The notes: generated by a model from the sequence alone, not told the origin. DNA of 64,000 nucleotides from Candidatus Nitrosotenuis chungbukensis (GCF_000685395.1 NZ_AVSQ01000002.1:81900-145899), one strand, 5' to 3'. Positions 42,586 to 50,881 are shown, numbered from the stretch's first letter. Numbers and translations are program-made.

Positions 42586-43338
42586 TTACTCTTTTATTGC
42601 TTTGATAACAAGGCTTGTAATTTTTCTGGCGTTATCCTCCATGTAGATCCGCTCATCTAATACGCTGATGTTTTTGAATCCTGCCTTGTTTATTGCGTCA
42701 AGATAATTTTCTTTTGTTAGTGCGCCGTCAATGCAGGCGCACCACTGCTCAGAACTAGTCTCGTGCATTTGCAATTCTTTGTTTGTAATGAGATCAGAGA
42801 TCACCATCCTGCCTCCCTTTTTCAAAATTCTGTAAATTTCCTTAAACGCCTTGGTTTTGTCTATTGTCAGATTAATCACACAGTTGCTGATTACAGTATC
42901 TATAGAATAGTCAGGCAGTGGAATATTATCCTCCACGTCGCCTTTTTTAAATTCGACATTGGTGTATTTTCCATCCGTTGCATTTTTTCTTGCCTTTTCT
43001 AGCATTTCGTCAGTCATGTCAATGCCGATTACTCTTCCTGACTTTCCAACCGCGTTCGCTGCCAAAAACGCATCAATGCCTGCGCCGGAACCAATATCGA
43101 CTACCACTTCGCCCTCCTTGAGGTCGGCCAGTTTTATCGGCGCGCCGCACCCAACTCCAAGAATGGAAGACTTGGGAATTGATTCCAGATCTTTTGCATC
43201 ATATCCAATCAAGCCGGCAGCTTCGATCGGTGAGGCGTCTGTGCCGCACTCGCCAGGCATGCAGCAGCAACTGGAATTTCCGGATAGCGCTATCTTGCCA
43301 TATCTTTGCTTTATTTCCTTTTTAATTTCTACAGTCAT
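42586..43338 (-). CDS. arsM: Arsenite S-adenosylmethionine methyltransferase
   Basis: About 250 residues from ATG 43338; the earlier in-frame ATG at 43362 lies inside the palindrome and is unlikely. SSCCCMPGECG (Cys 24-26) resembles the N-terminal cysteine region of ArsM. DIGSGAGIDAFLA near residue 86 binds SAM, and CVINLT near residue 150 and WCACIDGAL near residue 202 supply the As-binding cysteines. It methylates arsenite to volatile or mobile forms. First gene of the operon, divergent from the HxlR-type regulator. Confidence 0.9.
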   Translation of the reverse strand: MTVEIKKEIKQRYGKIALSGNSSCCCMPGECGTDASPIEAAGLIGYDAKDLESIPKSSILGVGCGAPIKLADLKEGEVVVDIGSGAGIDAFLAANAVGKSGRVIGIDMTDEMLEKARKNATDGKYTNVEFKKGDVEDNIPLPDYSIDTVISNCVINLTIDKTKAFKEIYRILKKGGRMVISDLITNKELQMHETSSEQWCACIDGALTKENYLDAINKAGFKNISVLDERIYMEDNARKITSLVIKAIKE

Positions 43339-43341
43339 GCT

Positions 43342-43362
43342 ATGGTTTACTAGGTAAACCAT
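43342..43362. promoter_or_regulatory. 21-bp palindrome, likely operator of the arsenic operon
   Basis: Arms ATGGTTTAC and GTAAACCAT are perfectly complementary over nine bases with spacer TAG. It begins four bases upstream of the arsM ATG and lies between that codon and a TATA-like ACTTAAAT on the minus strand (near 43363-43370). A protein bound here would cover the arsM transcription start. Confidence 0.68.
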
Positions 43363-43401
43363 TTAAGTTGTCAAGTACAAATTATTGCAGTTAGTGTAAA
43401 A

Positions 43402-43782
43402 TTGGAAACTAAAAGAAAACCAATACCAATCGTACAGGATGCCTGCGGTTTTGAGGGTTATGACGCCTCGTCGCTGATGAGCGAGACTGCCAAGCTTAGG
43501 AAAATCATAACAAAACGGGGCACGTTAGAGATCCTAATTCCACTTTGTTGCACTGTGGAGCCGGTAAGATACAAGCAGTTCAGGCAAGCCTTGAAAGGCA
43601 TTAGCAGCAGAACACTATCCACCAGATTAAAAGAGCTTGAGAAAAGCGGAATCTTGGAAAGACAGTCGTTTAATGAGATTCCTCCGCGAGTCGAATACAG
43701 GCTAACTAACAAGGGGCAAGAACTCGTTGAATCCATGATCAATCTTTTACAATGGATGAAGAAATGGTCAAAATCAAAGTAG
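43402..43782 (+). CDS. HxlR-family winged-helix regulator, probably arsenic-responsive
   Basis: A 126-residue protein from TTG. KGISSRTLSTRLKELEKSG near residue 66 is the HxlR recognition helix region and RVEYRLTNKGQEL near residue 95 the wing. Cysteines at about residue 15 and in LCCTVEP (about residues 49-50) could bind As(III), as in thiol-based metalloid sensors. It is divergent from arsM over the palindrome, which it may occupy. Canonical ArsR is absent, so this would be a non-standard ars regulator. Confidence 0.82.
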   Translation: METKRKPIPIVQDACGFEGYDASSLMSETAKLRKIITKRGTLEILIPLCCTVEPVRYKQFRQALKGISSRTLSTRLKELEKSGILERQSFNEIPPRVEYRLTNKGQELVESMINLLQWMKKWSKSK

Positions 43783-43831
43783 GATTAACTTTACATGAGT
43801 TCTTGAAGTGATTTTGAGTTGTTATTTTATG

Positions 43832-44251
43832 TCATTCTGATTTCAAATGCTTTGAGGCCTTTTTTGCCTTCTGGAATACTTTGAATCCAGACTTTGATGC
43901 CTTTAGCGTCTTGACTAAGCTCACAGATATCTTTGCAAATTTGAACGCGGTAAGAAACGGGATTAATGCAAGCATTGCAATGTCGTGCCAGTGCTTTTTC
44001 AAAAACAATTTGTAATTATTGATTTCCCTGTACTTGAAATAAAGATCAACGATCAGCAGGGCAAATATTGCCCAGAGTAGAATGTCAAAATAAATTTCGT
44101 ATTCGTGCGGAATATCAAACAGTGAGTCAACTAGGAAAAGTGACTGTGGATGAAACGACAAAAACCCGATAAAATACACAGCTGTCATGCCAAGCAGTGA
44201 AAAATCAAGGACTTTCCCAAGTGCGGTTCTTTGTCCCATTTCCCTTTCCAC
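43832..44251 (-). CDS. Membrane protein of unknown function (139 residues)
   Basis: Three hydrophobic segments (about residues 14-31, 49-68 and 84-108) and a very basic C-terminus (KTLKASKSGFKVFQKAKKASKHLK). The middle resembles the first helices of voltage-sensor-like channels (EIYFDILLWAIFALLIVDLYFKY), but no pore is encoded. GTG start; ATG at 44239 is an alternative. Function is unknown. Confidence 0.55.
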   Translation of the reverse strand: MEREMGQRTALGKVLDFSLLGMTAVYFIGFLSFHPQSLFLVDSLFDIPHEYEIYFDILLWAIFALLIVDLYFKYREINNYKLFLKKHWHDIAMLALIPFLTAFKFAKISVSLVKTLKASKSGFKVFQKAKKASKHLKSE

Positions 44252-44274
44252 GGTTTAAAAAAATTAAAGCATTC

Positions 44275-44415
44275 CTATGCCGTAGCTAGGAATGCCCCGA
44301 TTCCCGCGCCCACGCCAATGCCAAGAACAAAGAAAAGAGTATCCCAGGCAAGGACCTTTTTGAATGGAGCGCGAACCTCGTAGTTCCAATGAGTTGACTT
44401 TTGAGTTTGTTCCAT
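44275..44415 (-). CDS. Tiny single-helix membrane protein (46 residues)
   Basis: ATG-initiated frame encoding a polar N-terminus with aromatic residues (HWNYEVRAPFKK) and one membrane helix (TLFFVLGIGVGAGIGAFLA) near the end. The glycine-spaced helix looks suitable for packing against another helix. It precedes the 139-residue membrane gene on the same strand. Function unknown. Confidence 0.5.
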   Translation of the reverse strand: MEQTQKSTHWNYEVRAPFKKVLAWDTLFFVLGIGVGAGIGAFLATA

Positions 44416-44529
44416 ATTCCATATTTCTCCAGGACGTTCATAGAGTGTAGTAAGCTGGCATTATGATTAATCAGCTAGATTGTTGAATCTAGCTAATATC
44501 GCCTGATTTCCAACCAATTATGAAGAAAA

Positions 44530-44709
44530 ATGCGAATTGATTTATGCAGAAAATGCGGCTATGAGATGAAAAAATACGAGCAGGTAGAGTCGTGCCAGAG
44601 CTGCGGCAAGGACTTTGAGCAGTTTGTCTGCCTCAAGTGCAGTTTTGTCACAGAGCCACAATACCACATACACCAAGTCAAGCTAGAGGCCATGGCCTTA
44701 AGACCATAG
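44530..44709 (+). CDS. Small double zinc-ribbon protein (59 residues)
   Basis: CRKCGYE near residue 6, CQSCGKD near residue 22 and CLKCSFV near residue 34 give six cysteines in C-x2-C pairs, with histidines near residue 46 that could complete a second site. ATG start. The pattern resembles the minus-strand protein at 56368. Likely nucleic-acid or protein binding; unrecognised family. Confidence 0.65.
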   Translation: MRIDLCRKCGYEMKKYEQVESCQSCGKDFEQFVCLKCSFVTEPQYHIHQVKLEAMALRP

Positions 44710-44717
44710 GAACTGAA

Positions 44718-44840
44718 ATGATTCAAAAAATTATTCATCGCGTGCAGGCAAAGAACGCCAGTCTCCCAAGACACAGACTTGGATTCTATGGCTTTGTCAT
44801 TGTTGCATCAGCAGTAGCTGTGATTCTTTCAGTATTCTAG
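44718..44840 (+). CDS. Possible tiny membrane protein (40 residues)
   Basis: Starting at ATG 44718, nine bases after the zinc-ribbon gene, the frame encodes a basic amphipathic half and one C-terminal membrane helix (GFYGFVIVASAVAVILSVF). Its end overlaps the convergent synthetase gene by four bases. A longer in-frame start at 44637 overlaps the ribbon gene and looks unlikely. Confidence 0.4.
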   Translation: MIQKIIHRVQAKNASLPRHRLGFYGFVIVASAVAVILSVF

Positions 44841-46933
44841 AGCCCTATTCTGATATCAAGTATCTTGCAGCCCTTTCCCTGCTCCATTACAAGTACTGGG
44901 TTCATGTCAAGCTCTTTTATTTCCTTAAAGTCAGTCACAAGCGCAGAGAGTTTCTGAATCAGCTCTGAGAGTTTTTTTAGATCAGACGGTTTCTCCCCCC
45001 TTACCCCCTCTAGCAGTTTTTTTGTCTTGATCGAGTTTATCATGTCGTCTGCCTCCTTGTTTGTCACTGGTGCCAATCTGAATGTGACATCCTTTAGTAC
45101 CTCGACATAGATTCCGCCCATCCCAAGCATTATGACTGGGCCAAATCCAGGTTCCAGCTTTGAGCCAATGATCAGTTCTTTGCCGCCCTTTACCATCTCT
45201 TGCACCAAGATTCCCTTGATTGTGGCTTTCTGGTTGTATTTCTTGGCGTTTTTAATTATGGTGTTAAACGCATCACGTACGTCCTTTTCATTTGACATAC
45301 CGACCTTTACTCCCCCCGCATCTGATTTGTGAATTATCTGAGGGGATGCAATTTTCATTACAACCGGAAATCCAATTTTCTTTGCTGCCTTTACTGCCTC
45401 GTCTTCTGTTTTTGCAAGTATGCTTTGAGGTAGCGGGAACCCATATGCGCGCAAGACCTCCTGGCCCTCCTCCTCTAGCAGATTTGTTCTTCCTTGTTTT
45501 TTGACTGCATCAAAAACCTTCTTTACCTTTACCTTGTCTGCCTTGAATTTTGTAATTGTTCCCTCTGTTGACTGTTGCCAGGCAGTAAATTTCAACATTG
45601 CACGCAGTGCACGAATTGCTCCCTCTGCATAGGTATAGTATGGAACATCACCTGCAGCCAAAATCTCCCTATTTTTGATTCCCTCGTCTAGTCCCATTAG
45701 GCTGGCAAGCATTGTTTTTTTGTATTTTTTTGACATTTTCACTATGACTTCGGCAAGCTTGTCATAGTCCAGAGTGGCAGACGGCGTGCACATTGCAATG
45801 ACAGAGCCGACGTTTTTGTGCCCAAGGACGTTTTCTAGTACGTTGTTGAATCGATTGTAGTCAGCATCGCCGACTATGTCGACTGGATTTCTTGAGCTTC
45901 CCCACGGCGGTATTACGGCATTTATCTTTGGCCTAATATCCTCAATGCTTGCCATCTTGATTCCCATTTTGGAGCAAGCGTCAGTTGAAATGATTGCAGG
46001 CCCTCCTGCGTTTGACACTATGACAAGGTCTCCTTTTGATGGCAGCGGTTGCTTTGAAAACGCAGTAGCATAGTCAAATAGTTCTTCCATGGTATCTACT
46101 CGAATTGCTCCAGCCTGGTGCAGCACTGCATCATAAATTTCGTCAGAGCCCATCAGTGCGCCAGTATGTGACATTGCAGCCTTTGCGCCCTCGGGACTAC
46201 GTCCTGATTTTAATACGAGCACTGGCTTTTTGAGCTTCTTTGTTATCTGTTTGCAAATTTTAAGGAACTCTTGGCCATTCCCCATGTCTTCGAGGTACAT
46301 TACGATCACCTTGGTCTGCTCGTGCTCGGCAAGTATTTTGAGTACATCGACTTCGCTCATCTCCGCCTTGTTTCCAAGGCTGATTACTGCTGAAAATCCA
46401 ATGCCCTGCGCGCTTGCATCCTCTACAAGCGCCGCACATATTGCTCCACTTTGGGACACCAGCGCAATTTGCCCCGACTTTGGAGTCACCTTGAGAAACG
46501 TAGAGTTCATCATTGTCTTTGGATCAAGGTTCATCACTCCGAGGCAGTTTGGCCCGATTAGCTTGATTCCGTATTTTTTGACAATGTCCTTTAGTTTCTG
46601 TTCTAGTTTGCGCCCTTCCTCATTTACTTCCTTAAATCCGGCAGTGATTACAATTACTCCTTTGATCTTTTTCTTACCGCATTCTTCTAGTACTGCAGGA
46701 ACGATATCGTTTTTTGTGACAACCACCGCAAGGTCGATTGGTTCCTTTACATCAAGCACGGTTTTGAATGCAGGCCTGTCAAATACAGTATCACGTGTAG
46801 GGCTGATCGGGAAAATTTTTCCCTTGTAGCCCTTCATGATGTTCGATGTGATTGCGCGTCCTACGCTTCCTTCCTTGTCAGATGCGCCAATTATTGCAAT
46901 AGATTTTGGTGAAAGAAAAACTGACTCTCCCAT
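44837..46933 (-). CDS. ADP-forming acyl-CoA synthetase (candidate 4-hydroxybutyrate- or 3-hydroxypropionate-CoA ligase)
   Basis: A 698-residue single-chain enzyme. Residues 1-130 are the CoA-binding Rossmann domain (IAIIGASDKEGSVG), residues 140-460 the ligase domain with phosphohistidine SHTGALMG near residue 258, and residues 475-698 the ATP-grasp domain (GFPVVMKIASP near residue 522). In thaumarchaea ADP-forming synthetases of this type activate 3-hydroxypropionate and 4-hydroxybutyrate in the CO2-fixation cycle. The 4-hydroxybutyryl-CoA dehydratase lies 5.5 kb away on the same strand, and in Nitrosopumilus maritimus the two genes are neighbours as I recall. Acetyl-CoA synthetase activity is the alternative. 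Confidence 0.85.
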   Translation of the reverse strand: MGESVFLSPKSIAIIGASDKEGSVGRAITSNIMKGYKGKIFPISPTRDTVFDRPAFKTVLDVKEPIDLAVVVTKNDIVPAVLEECGKKKIKGVIVITAGFKEVNEEGRKLEQKLKDIVKKYGIKLIGPNCLGVMNLDPKTMMNSTFLKVTPKSGQIALVSQSGAICAALVEDASAQGIGFSAVISLGNKAEMSEVDVLKILAEHEQTKVIVMYLEDMGNGQEFLKICKQITKKLKKPVLVLKSGRSPEGAKAAMSHTGALMGSDEIYDAVLHQAGAIRVDTMEELFDYATAFSKQPLPSKGDLVIVSNAGGPAIISTDACSKMGIKMASIEDIRPKINAVIPPWGSSRNPVDIVGDADYNRFNNVLENVLGHKNVGSVIAMCTPSATLDYDKLAEVIVKMSKKYKKTMLASLMGLDEGIKNREILAAGDVPYYTYAEGAIRALRAMLKFTAWQQSTEGTITKFKADKVKVKKVFDAVKKQGRTNLLEEEGQEVLRAYGFPLPQSILAKTEDEAVKAAKKIGFPVVMKIASPQIIHKSDAGGVKVGMSNEKDVRDAFNTIIKNAKKYNQKATIKGILVQEMVKGGKELIIGSKLEPGFGPVIMLGMGGIYVEVLKDVTFRLAPVTNKEADDMINSIKTKKLLEGVRGEKPSDLKKLSELIQKLSALVTDFKEIKELDMNPVLVMEQGKGCKILDIRIGL

Positions 46934-46988
46934 ATCAGATTTGGCGCATTATTTTCCATAATAAAGCTATTCACGAGGGCATTGATCG

Positions 46989-47345
46989 CTAGCTTCCAAG
47001 CATTTTTCCGGCCAAGTTTTGTGCACGCGGAATCCACACCAGTTTCAGATTTGGGATGGTCTTCATCAGGGCCCAGGATTCTCTTGCAAGATCTCGCAAC
47101 GGTTCACTGTTTATCGCAAACTCGTGGTTCAGCTGAGATACTGTGTTTTTTGAATCAGAGTAAATAGTGATGTCGTCATTTGACTGGGTAAATTTTTTCA
47201 AAACAGAGATAATTCCGAGGTATTCTGCCTGATTGTTTGTTATTCCTTGCTTTTTTTCATAAAACGACTCTCCTGTCTCCTTTACAAAATACCCGTATCC
47301 TGAGTTCTCCCCGCCAGAGCCGTCAACGTAAATGCTAAGTGTCAT
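46989..47345 (-). CDS. rnhA: RNase HI-like ribonuclease
   Basis: A 118-residue RNase H fold. YVDGSGGENSG near residue 6 provides the first Asp, NNQAEYLG near residue 37 the Glu and YSDSKNTV near residue 62 the second Asp. The C-terminal region (VWIPRAQNLAGKML) has Asn where many members keep the last Asp or His-Asp. It would cut RNA in hybrids. It overlaps the upstream membrane gene by 11 bases. Confidence 0.82.
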   Translation of the reverse strand: MTLSIYVDGSGGENSGYGYFVKETGESFYEKKQGITNNQAEYLGIISVLKKFTQSNDDITIYSDSKNTVSQLNHEFAINSEPLRDLARESWALMKTIPNLKLVWIPRAQNLAGKMLGS

Positions 47346-47787
47346 CCTTGTACAACCTTGTAAGCCTGACCCCTAGATTAACGATAGCTAGATAGGCAAT
47401 CGTAGATATCAAGTGCGTGATTATTGAGGCTGCGTACGGCTCATAGTTAATCGTAAGAAGATAGTACTGCAAGTACCATCGCATGGCCATGTACACTATC
47501 TCGCCTGCCCCGACTGATGTGACTATCTTTATGAGATCTTTTTTAAGACGCGGCGAATCAACTTTGCCAAGATCTGTTTTGTATTTTTTCCTGTTATCAA
47601 CATAGAACAACGTCCCAAATATGGAATAAAAAACAACAAGATCTACCAACAGGGTATAAGTGCTATTTAGATAGTCTTCCTGATCTGCCAAGAGCTGGGC
47701 GGCAATTGCAGAAATTGTTACTGCTGCAACAATTGCCAGAAACAAGTTTTTGTTTAGCTTTATGTATTCCCTGTAGCTTTGTTTCAT
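47335..47787 (-). CDS. Four-helix membrane protein of unknown function
   Basis: 150 residues with hydrophobic stretches at about 15-33, 43-63, 85-105 and 118-140. The loop after the second helix is basic (DNRKKYKTDLGKV). The profile resembles DUF2061-like small membrane proteins, but this is not firm. Overlap with RNase HI and 30-base spacing to the next gene suggest an operon. Confidence 0.6.
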   Translation of the reverse strand: MKQSYREYIKLNKNLFLAIVAAVTISAIAAQLLADQEDYLNSTYTLLVDLVVFYSIFGTLFYVDNRKKYKTDLGKVDSPRLKKDLIKIVTSVGAGEIVYMAMRWYLQYYLLTINYEPYAASIITHLISTIAYLAIVNLGVRLTRLYKDDT

Positions 47788-47817
47788 AAGTTGCCCAAAA
47801 TAATATAACAGATAAAC

Positions 47818-48102
47818 CTAGTCCATCGTAATTTTCAAAAAGATCAGAATTCCTGCCAGCTCCGCTATATGCACTCCAAGCAGATATGGAAATATCTCAT
47901 GCGAAAACAGCTCGTCCATTGAAAAATACGCGTATGCCCCTATGATGTTGTGTAAAAACAGCATGACTGAAAACACAATCATGCCCAAGGGCATCTGTGC
48001 CCTTGTCCTAACGTACATCTTGCCAAACATGGACATCAAAATACCAAGTACTACCATGTTAACAATCGAGACGCCTGACAAAACCGCAGAAGTTGACTCC
48101 AT
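47818..48102 (-). CDS. Three-helix membrane protein of unknown function
   Basis: 94 residues with three hydrophobic segments (about 8-24, 39-58 and 70-91). Mid-protein HN and H residues (LFLHNIIGAYAYF, LGVHIAELAGI) might coordinate metal or heme, but no motif is established. It is followed by the four-helix gene on the same strand. Confidence 0.58.
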   Translation of the reverse strand: MESTSAVLSGVSIVNMVVLGILMSMFGKMYVRTRAQMPLGMIVFSVMLFLHNIIGAYAYFSMDELFSHEIFPYLLGVHIAELAGILIFLKITMD

Positions 48103-48193
48103 TTAGAAAAGACCTCTTCTCATAGCTTATTTACTTTTTTCCAGTTTGCCAGTGATTCTGTTGCCATTCCCAGAATCCGTCTACTTTATTTTG

Positions 48194-49132
48194 CTATTTT
48201 ATTCTGGCAAGGAGTGCAGAATAGATAAACGGCAAGATGGTGGTTATTTCTGCATGTATCGTAGTTTGTTTCGCACTCTGGGTAACCTTGCCCCACGAAA
48301 TTGCTTCTCGGACTAGAGCTCCGCTTAGGCTTCCGTCAAATTCCTGCGCCGTGGTAATGTAGACGGCATAATCAAGGCCATCGCGGTATTGGTTCCACCA
48401 AAGAGTGTGGTGTTTTGATATGCCGCCGCCCAACATAAGGGCGCCAGACTTTTTCGCTTTAAAGATAAGCGATGACAGAACCTCGCCATCAGATACGACA
48501 TTAAGTTTGAAATCGCTGTGTTTTTGGGTAAACATCCAGATCTGGCTGCCTACTGCGCCATCCACTATTCCTGGCACTATCACAGGTATGTCGTTCTTGT
48601 ATGCCCAATACAAAAATGAGCCCTCCCCTAGATTTTCGCCTATCATTCTTGTAATGTCTGCAGTAGACATTTCCCTTTTGCCTGACTTGTAAGCTGCCTC
48701 TAAGAACATCTGCATCTTTTCTTCAATTAATGGCCCATAGCTTTCCATAGGGACAAGCACGTTGCCCAGCCTGTGGATGTTCTTTTCCAAAAGCTTCGCA
48801 TCGTCTAGAGTAAATGAGCCCTCCAGATAATTTGAAAAATATCTTGCAATATCATGATCTAGCGCGCCACATGTAGTAATAACGACATCAAACATTTTTT
48901 TCTTAAGCATGTCAGCAATTATTCCCCGAAGGCCGGTAGACGTAATCGCTCCAACAAACGAAAGAAACTTGATACATTCTTTATCATTTACCATTGTCGA
49001 GAGAATTTCAAGGCCTTCTGCAAGATTTCTTGATTCAAAACCGCCTGATGTCGATAGCTGTTCAAATATTCTTTGAATGTCATCGCCGTCTTTTATTGAG
49101 ATATCTTTTACCGCTCTGCTCTGGTCTTCCAT
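48194..49132 (-). CDS. dys: Deoxyhypusine synthase, canonical type
   Basis: A 312-residue NAD-dependent enzyme. GGGISKHHTLWWN near residue 237 carries the catalytic Lys followed by HH, as in true deoxyhypusine synthases. TTAQEFDGSLSGA near residue 261 binds spermidine and NAD. It transfers the aminobutyl group of spermidine to a Lys of aIF5A, which is needed for translation. A second, diverged copy lies just upstream at 49233. The 100-base gap between them leaves cotranscription open. Confidence 0.9.
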   Translation of the reverse strand: MEDQSRAVKDISIKDGDDIQRIFEQLSTSGGFESRNLAEGLEILSTMVNDKECIKFLSFVGAITSTGLRGIIADMLKKKMFDVVITTCGALDHDIARYFSNYLEGSFTLDDAKLLEKNIHRLGNVLVPMESYGPLIEEKMQMFLEAAYKSGKREMSTADITRMIGENLGEGSFLYWAYKNDIPVIVPGIVDGAVGSQIWMFTQKHSDFKLNVVSDGEVLSSLIFKAKKSGALMLGGGISKHHTLWWNQYRDGLDYAVYITTAQEFDGSLSGALVREAISWGKVTQSAKQTTIHAEITTILPFIYSALLARIK

Positions 49133-49232
49133 TCTGTTCTAATTTAGCCCGTAGTATAAATTTCTTGAAATTCTACTTTGGCCCTAGAAAGATCTCATGT
49201 ATCGTCTAGTTCCCGATGCCATCAAAAATTAG

Positions 49233-50303
49233 TTACTTTGATTTCATTTTGTTAAAATAAGTTTTGGATAGATCCTCGTAGTACTCCCCCAATTTCTTGT
49301 ACAGTCGTTTTGGTTTTCGTGAGCTTTCAGTACTCAGTGCATACAGACACAAGACCGGAAATGCTATGGTGGCGTCCGCATAAACGACAATGACGTCTTC
49401 GTGAGAGTCCTTTACTTTTCCCCAGCTCTTACCCTCTTGCAGTGTAGCGCCAGACAAACCTCCAGTATCTGGCCTTGCATCGGTGATTTGGATAATGTAA
49501 TTTTGTCCCCCGTGACCAAGGCCTAGGATCTGGTCCAATAACGGGCCAGTCTGCTGCGCAGTATTTTTGGGAACGCCGCCACCTATCTCTATAATTCCTG
49601 CCTTTTTCGAATTGTACAGAATTGCCGCCTGTTCTATTATCTCCCTTACAAAGTCCAGCGAAAACGGCTTGTTGGCAAGCCTGAGGGGAGCTAGATCAAG
49701 GGCAAGCGAAGAATCTTTCAGTGTTGAAATGTAAAGCGGCACGTCATAGTCATATGCAGAAACAACAAAGCTTCTCTCTGGGCGTTTTGAGTATTCTTTA
49801 GAGTATTTTCCCATCCAGTTTGCAAATTCCGCAGTAGTGAACGGTTTTTCAAACAAATCATTTTCAAACATTTTTTGTACGATTGTGTCTTGTTTTTTCA
49901 GGGTTTCCTCGCCTTTGATATAGACATCTCTTATTCTGACAATGTCCTTCTGATACAGGATCATGTCATCAACCTCAAAATGCCCTTGTTTTACAGGCAG
50001 ATTCCATGCGAAGTGATCCTCGTGGTACAGATTGGATCCTGTGGATATTATCCAGTCAACAAACCCTTTTTCAATAAGAGCTTTGAACAGACCTCCAAAT
50101 CCAACTGGAGTCATGGCACCGGCAATGGTAAGGCAGATTGTCGCATCATCATCAATCATCTTACGGAACAGTTTTGCGGCCTCCCCAAGCTGTCTTGCGT
50201 TGTAACCGGAGTTTGCATAAATTTCTACAAGATCATCAATTTTCATGTCTGGGTTTATTTCTATGTGAGGAATATTTTTCCCATGAAAATGGTGATAATC
50301 CAT
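49233..50303 (-). CDS. Deoxyhypusine synthase-like protein (diverged paralogue)
   Basis: A 356-residue homologue of the adjacent dys product. GGGVPKNTAQQTGP near residue 243 keeps the catalytic-position Lys but replaces the following HH, and TDARPDTGGLSGATLQE near residue 279 keeps the C-terminal site. These features match the bacterial-type DHS-like group, some members of which make homospermidine from polyamines. ATG start. It could supply a polyamine or modify another protein; the true substrate is unknown. Confidence 0.82.
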   Translation of the reverse strand: MDYHHFHGKNIPHIEINPDMKIDDLVEIYANSGYNARQLGEAAKLFRKMIDDDATICLTIAGAMTPVGFGGLFKALIEKGFVDWIISTGSNLYHEDHFAWNLPVKQGHFEVDDMILYQKDIVRIRDVYIKGEETLKKQDTIVQKMFENDLFEKPFTTAEFANWMGKYSKEYSKRPERSFVVSAYDYDVPLYISTLKDSSLALDLAPLRLANKPFSLDFVREIIEQAAILYNSKKAGIIEIGGGVPKNTAQQTGPLLDQILGLGHGGQNYIIQITDARPDTGGLSGATLQEGKSWGKVKDSHEDVIVVYADATIAFPVLCLYALSTESSRKPKRLYKKLGEYYEDLSKTYFNKMKSK

Positions 50304-50494
50304 ATCCCATAGTCAAGATTTTACTATAATATATCTAATGCTGCTAACTATTTTGATAGAATCCGAGTTGTGTTTTTTTCAGAAAGCATTGTAAAAGATA
50401 TTACGAAAACAATTCACACAGCAACTAATTAGATCCACCAAATGAAACTCTCGAATTTTACTTTGTTGTGTTTGGAAAAGGCTCGATCTCCAGA

Positions 50495-50794
50495 TTACTT
50501 GCTTTCCAGTTTGCCAGCAATTTCGTCAAACGACTCCATGTTAGCCTCAAGGAAATTTGAGACAAAGTAGGTGACATTGTATTTTTCCCCAACCTTGGTT
50601 ACGATGTTGTTTTTCTCAAGAACTCGCACATGGTGCTGAATTGCCTTGTAGTCAAGACCCATTTCCTTTGCAAGCTGGTTTGCATTGAGCGGCGTGTTTT
50701 TCAGTATAGAGACGAGCCTTAATCGGTTCAGGCCGCCCCTTGAGCCTGCAAATACGAACCACAAGAGCCGCTTTGCGTAGGGGTCGTTTGCCAT
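50495..50794 (-). CDS. ArsR-like winged-helix transcription regulator
   Basis: A 99-residue winged helix. SILKNTPLNANQLAKEMGLDYKAIQHHVRVLEKN forms the HTH (about residues 25-60, with the recognition helix KAIQHHV), and VTKVGEKYNVTYF the wing. No metal cysteines are seen. It is divergent from the radical SAM gene, whose promoter it may control. Confidence 0.82.
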   Translation of the reverse strand: MANDPYAKRLLWFVFAGSRGGLNRLRLVSILKNTPLNANQLAKEMGLDYKAIQHHVRVLEKNNIVTKVGEKYNVTYFVSNFLEANMESFDEIAGKLESK

Positions 50795-50842
50795 TATGAA
50801 TCAAGTTTTTGTGTGACTAGAAAAAGATGTTGTGACTGCAAA

Positions 50843-50851
50843 AATAATATA
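50843..50851 (+). promoter_or_regulatory. Probable TATA box of the radical SAM gene
   Basis: AATAATATA is centred about 35 bases before ATG 50882. This position makes the ATG, and not the GTG at 50813, the likely start. Confidence 0.4.
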
Positions 50852-50881
50852 GCAAACTGGCCAAGATACGGTGTACAAAAC

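Noticed and set aside
43342..43362. ATG at 43362 as the start of arsM
   Set aside because: It lies within the palindrome next to the TATA-like box; the ATG at 43338 matches the family start better.
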